From an uncultured Alistipes sp. (GTDB lineage Bacteria > Bacteroidota > Bacteroidia > Bacteroidales > Rikenellaceae): DNA of 6,658 nt. Where the stretch lies: contig CAAGHX010000245.1 in assembly GCA_900769745.1 (NCBI GenBank), forward strand, positions 1-6,658, written 5' to 3'. Position 1 is the first letter of the stretch, and the number at the start of each line of letters is the position of its first letter. The position numbers and the translations under genes are program-made. The notes beneath the pieces are model-generated. The model was not told where the DNA came from and ran no database searches. It saw only the letters and a program-made list of their open reading frames with translations. Positions 5,624-6,658 of the stretch are shown in pieces.

Positions 5624-6658
5624 TTATTCGAAGTCTCCAACAACCACCGTTACAAGGTCCTCGGGGGCAAGGTATCGTTGTGCGAGGGATAGAATCTCCT
5701 CGGGAGTGGTTTGGCGGATACGCTCCAAATTATGCTGGATATGCGAGTTATCGAAACCGCAGAGGATATTCTCGGTAGTGACATCGGCTATACCGAATGG
5801 ACCGTCCAAGATTCGCATCATCTCTCCAGCCATAATATTCTTCACGAGCTGCAGTTCCTCCTCGGCAACAGGCTGAGTGCGAAGCAGTTCTATCTCGTTG
5901 TTTATCTCCTGCAAAGCCTGCTCGGTAACCTCAGCGCCAACTTGTGTGGCGATAGCTAAATAACCCGCCTGCTGGAAGTTGACCATAGCCGAGAATACGC
6001 CATAGGTAAAACCGTTATGCTCGCGCAAATTCTGCATCAGGCGTGAGCCAAAGTATCCTCCAAGAACAGTAGAGAGCACTTGCATTGGAATAAAATCCTC
6101 GTGTGTGCGAGGAAAGAGCAAGCGGCCCATTCTGATTGATGACTGAACAGCTCCAGGGTGGCGCAGACGAACAGAGTGGGTAGTCTCAAACGGAGGCATC
6201 GAGAGTGTCTCGGCGAGAGTTGAAGTACGCAACTGCTCGGCAATATGTGTAGCTCGAGAGAGGACATCATTGCTTATGCTGCCGCTGCAAACCACCATAC
6301 AACGTTCGGCTGTGTAGCAACGATTGTAGTATTCGCGCAGAATCTCGCTCGAGAGAGTGTCGTACTCAGCCTCGTTATAAGAGATACCGTAAGGGTGTGA
6401 CGCTCCGAACATTGCGTGCGCAAAATTCTCGCGTGCCAAAGTCTCAACTTTGCGACGCTCGATTGAGAGCTGCTGCTTGCGCTTGGTGCGATATGTAACC
6501 ACCTCAGATTCTGGGAATGTAGGGTGGAGAATCACCTGCTCGATCACCTCGGCTGTCTGAGCAAAGAATTTCGACAGGCAGCAGAATGTGATATAGGCAT
6601 AATCTCGGTCGATATTTATATCGAAATATGAGCCGTGGTAGTCCAATTTCTCGGCTAT
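5624..6658 (-). CDS. M16 family (M16B) peptidase, C-terminal 344 residues, probably a non-catalytic subunit (partial, 5' end outside window)
   Basis: M16 (pitrilysin/processing-peptidase) proteins are clam-shaped two-domain enzymes that degrade or trim peptides; in bacteria they are often pairs of a zinc-bearing and a zinc-less subunit. The frame stays open to base 6658, so the gene begins outside the window; the TTG at 6646 is internal. Counting from the edge, residues 1-120 are the end of the N-terminal domain (KLDYHGSYFDINIDRDYAYI, then LHPTFPESE and HPYG). Residues ~165-344 are the second domain, with GGYFGSRLMQNLREHNGFTYG (200-220). This carries the Arg212/Tyr219 pair known in M16B for substrate binding. 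The HxxEH zinc motif would lie upstream and cannot be seen. Where active members have a Glu as third zinc ligand (LEEI-type block), this protein reads KQQLSIERRK (61-70), so it may be the inactive partner. It converges on the NAGPA gene, sharing the hairpin at 5592-5616. Confidence 0.88.
   Translation of the reverse strand: MAEKLDYHGSYFDINIDRDYAYITFCCLSKFFAQTAEVIEQVILHPTFPESEVVTYRTKRKQQLSIERRKVETLARENFAHAMFGASHPYGISYNEAEYDTLSSEILREYYNRCYTAERCMVVCSGSISNDVLSRATHIAEQLRTSTLAETLSMPPFETTHSVRLRHPGAVQSSIRMGRLLFPRTHEDFIPMQVLSTVLGGYFGSRLMQNLREHNGFTYGVFSAMVNFQQAGYLAIATQVGAEVTEQALQEINNEIELLRTQPVAEEELQLVKNIMAGEMMRILDGPFGIADVTTENILCGFDNSHIQHNLERIRQTTPEEILSLAQRYLAPEDLVTVVVGDFE

Noticed and set aside
6609..6624. 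Perfect inverted repeat TCGATAT-TT-ATATCGA
   Set aside because: It lies inside the M16 coding frame, where it encodes part of the FDINIDRD stretch, far from any start; most likely a coding coincidence.
1..6658. Possible mobile elements, CRISPR array, tRNA/rRNA genes or a defence system
   Set aside because: No transposase or integrase, no direct repeat array, no cloverleaf-like sequence and no defence-type domains were seen; the coding content is continuous and consistent with a stable chromosomal region.

Overview
The window looks like ordinary chromosomal DNA from a member of the Bacteroidota, most likely a gut-type Bacteroidales. No close relative can be named from the sequence alone. Support for this comes from three things. 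Bacteroidota-type promoter elements are present (TTTG, about 20 bases, then TAnnTTTG). Start codons have A-rich upstream regions and little or no Shine-Dalgarno. The protein versions are those expected of the group: a long RecQ with an extra C-terminal domain, AsnA, a zinc-ribbon TM2 protein next to a DUF2752 protein, and an M16B peptidase.

Layout from left to right. The 3' end of recQ (plus strand) runs in from the left edge and converges on asnA (minus strand); a 12-bp hairpin at 449-475 separates them and can terminate both. A 122-bp region holding two tightly packed divergent promoters separates asnA from a plus-strand pair: a small zinc-ribbon/TM2 membrane protein and a DUF2752 membrane protein, the latter with an apparent TTG start. 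A third promoter lies over the end of the DUF2752 gene. It begins a plus-strand run of three closely spaced genes: an exported family 20 glycoside hydrolase, the 16S rRNA dimethyladenosine transferase ksgA, and an exported NAGPA-type phosphodiester glycosidase. A strong hairpin at 5592-5616 ends this run. It also faces the minus-strand 3' end of an M16 peptidase gene that leaves the window on the right.

The housekeeping genes (recQ, asnA, ksgA) act in DNA repair, asparagine synthesis and ribosome maturation. The two secreted glycan enzymes flanking ksgA both belong to families that act on N-acetylhexosamine linkages, so joint work on a periplasmic or surface glycoconjugate is possible but unproven. 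I found no mobile element, CRISPR array, tRNA, rRNA or defence system, and no clear sign of a new multi-gene system. The points most worth a second look are the divergent promoter arrangement, the TTG-started DUF2752 gene in frame with its neighbour, the altered active-site motif of the GH20 enzyme, the GH20-ksgA-NAGPA grouping, and the apparently zinc-less M16 subunit.
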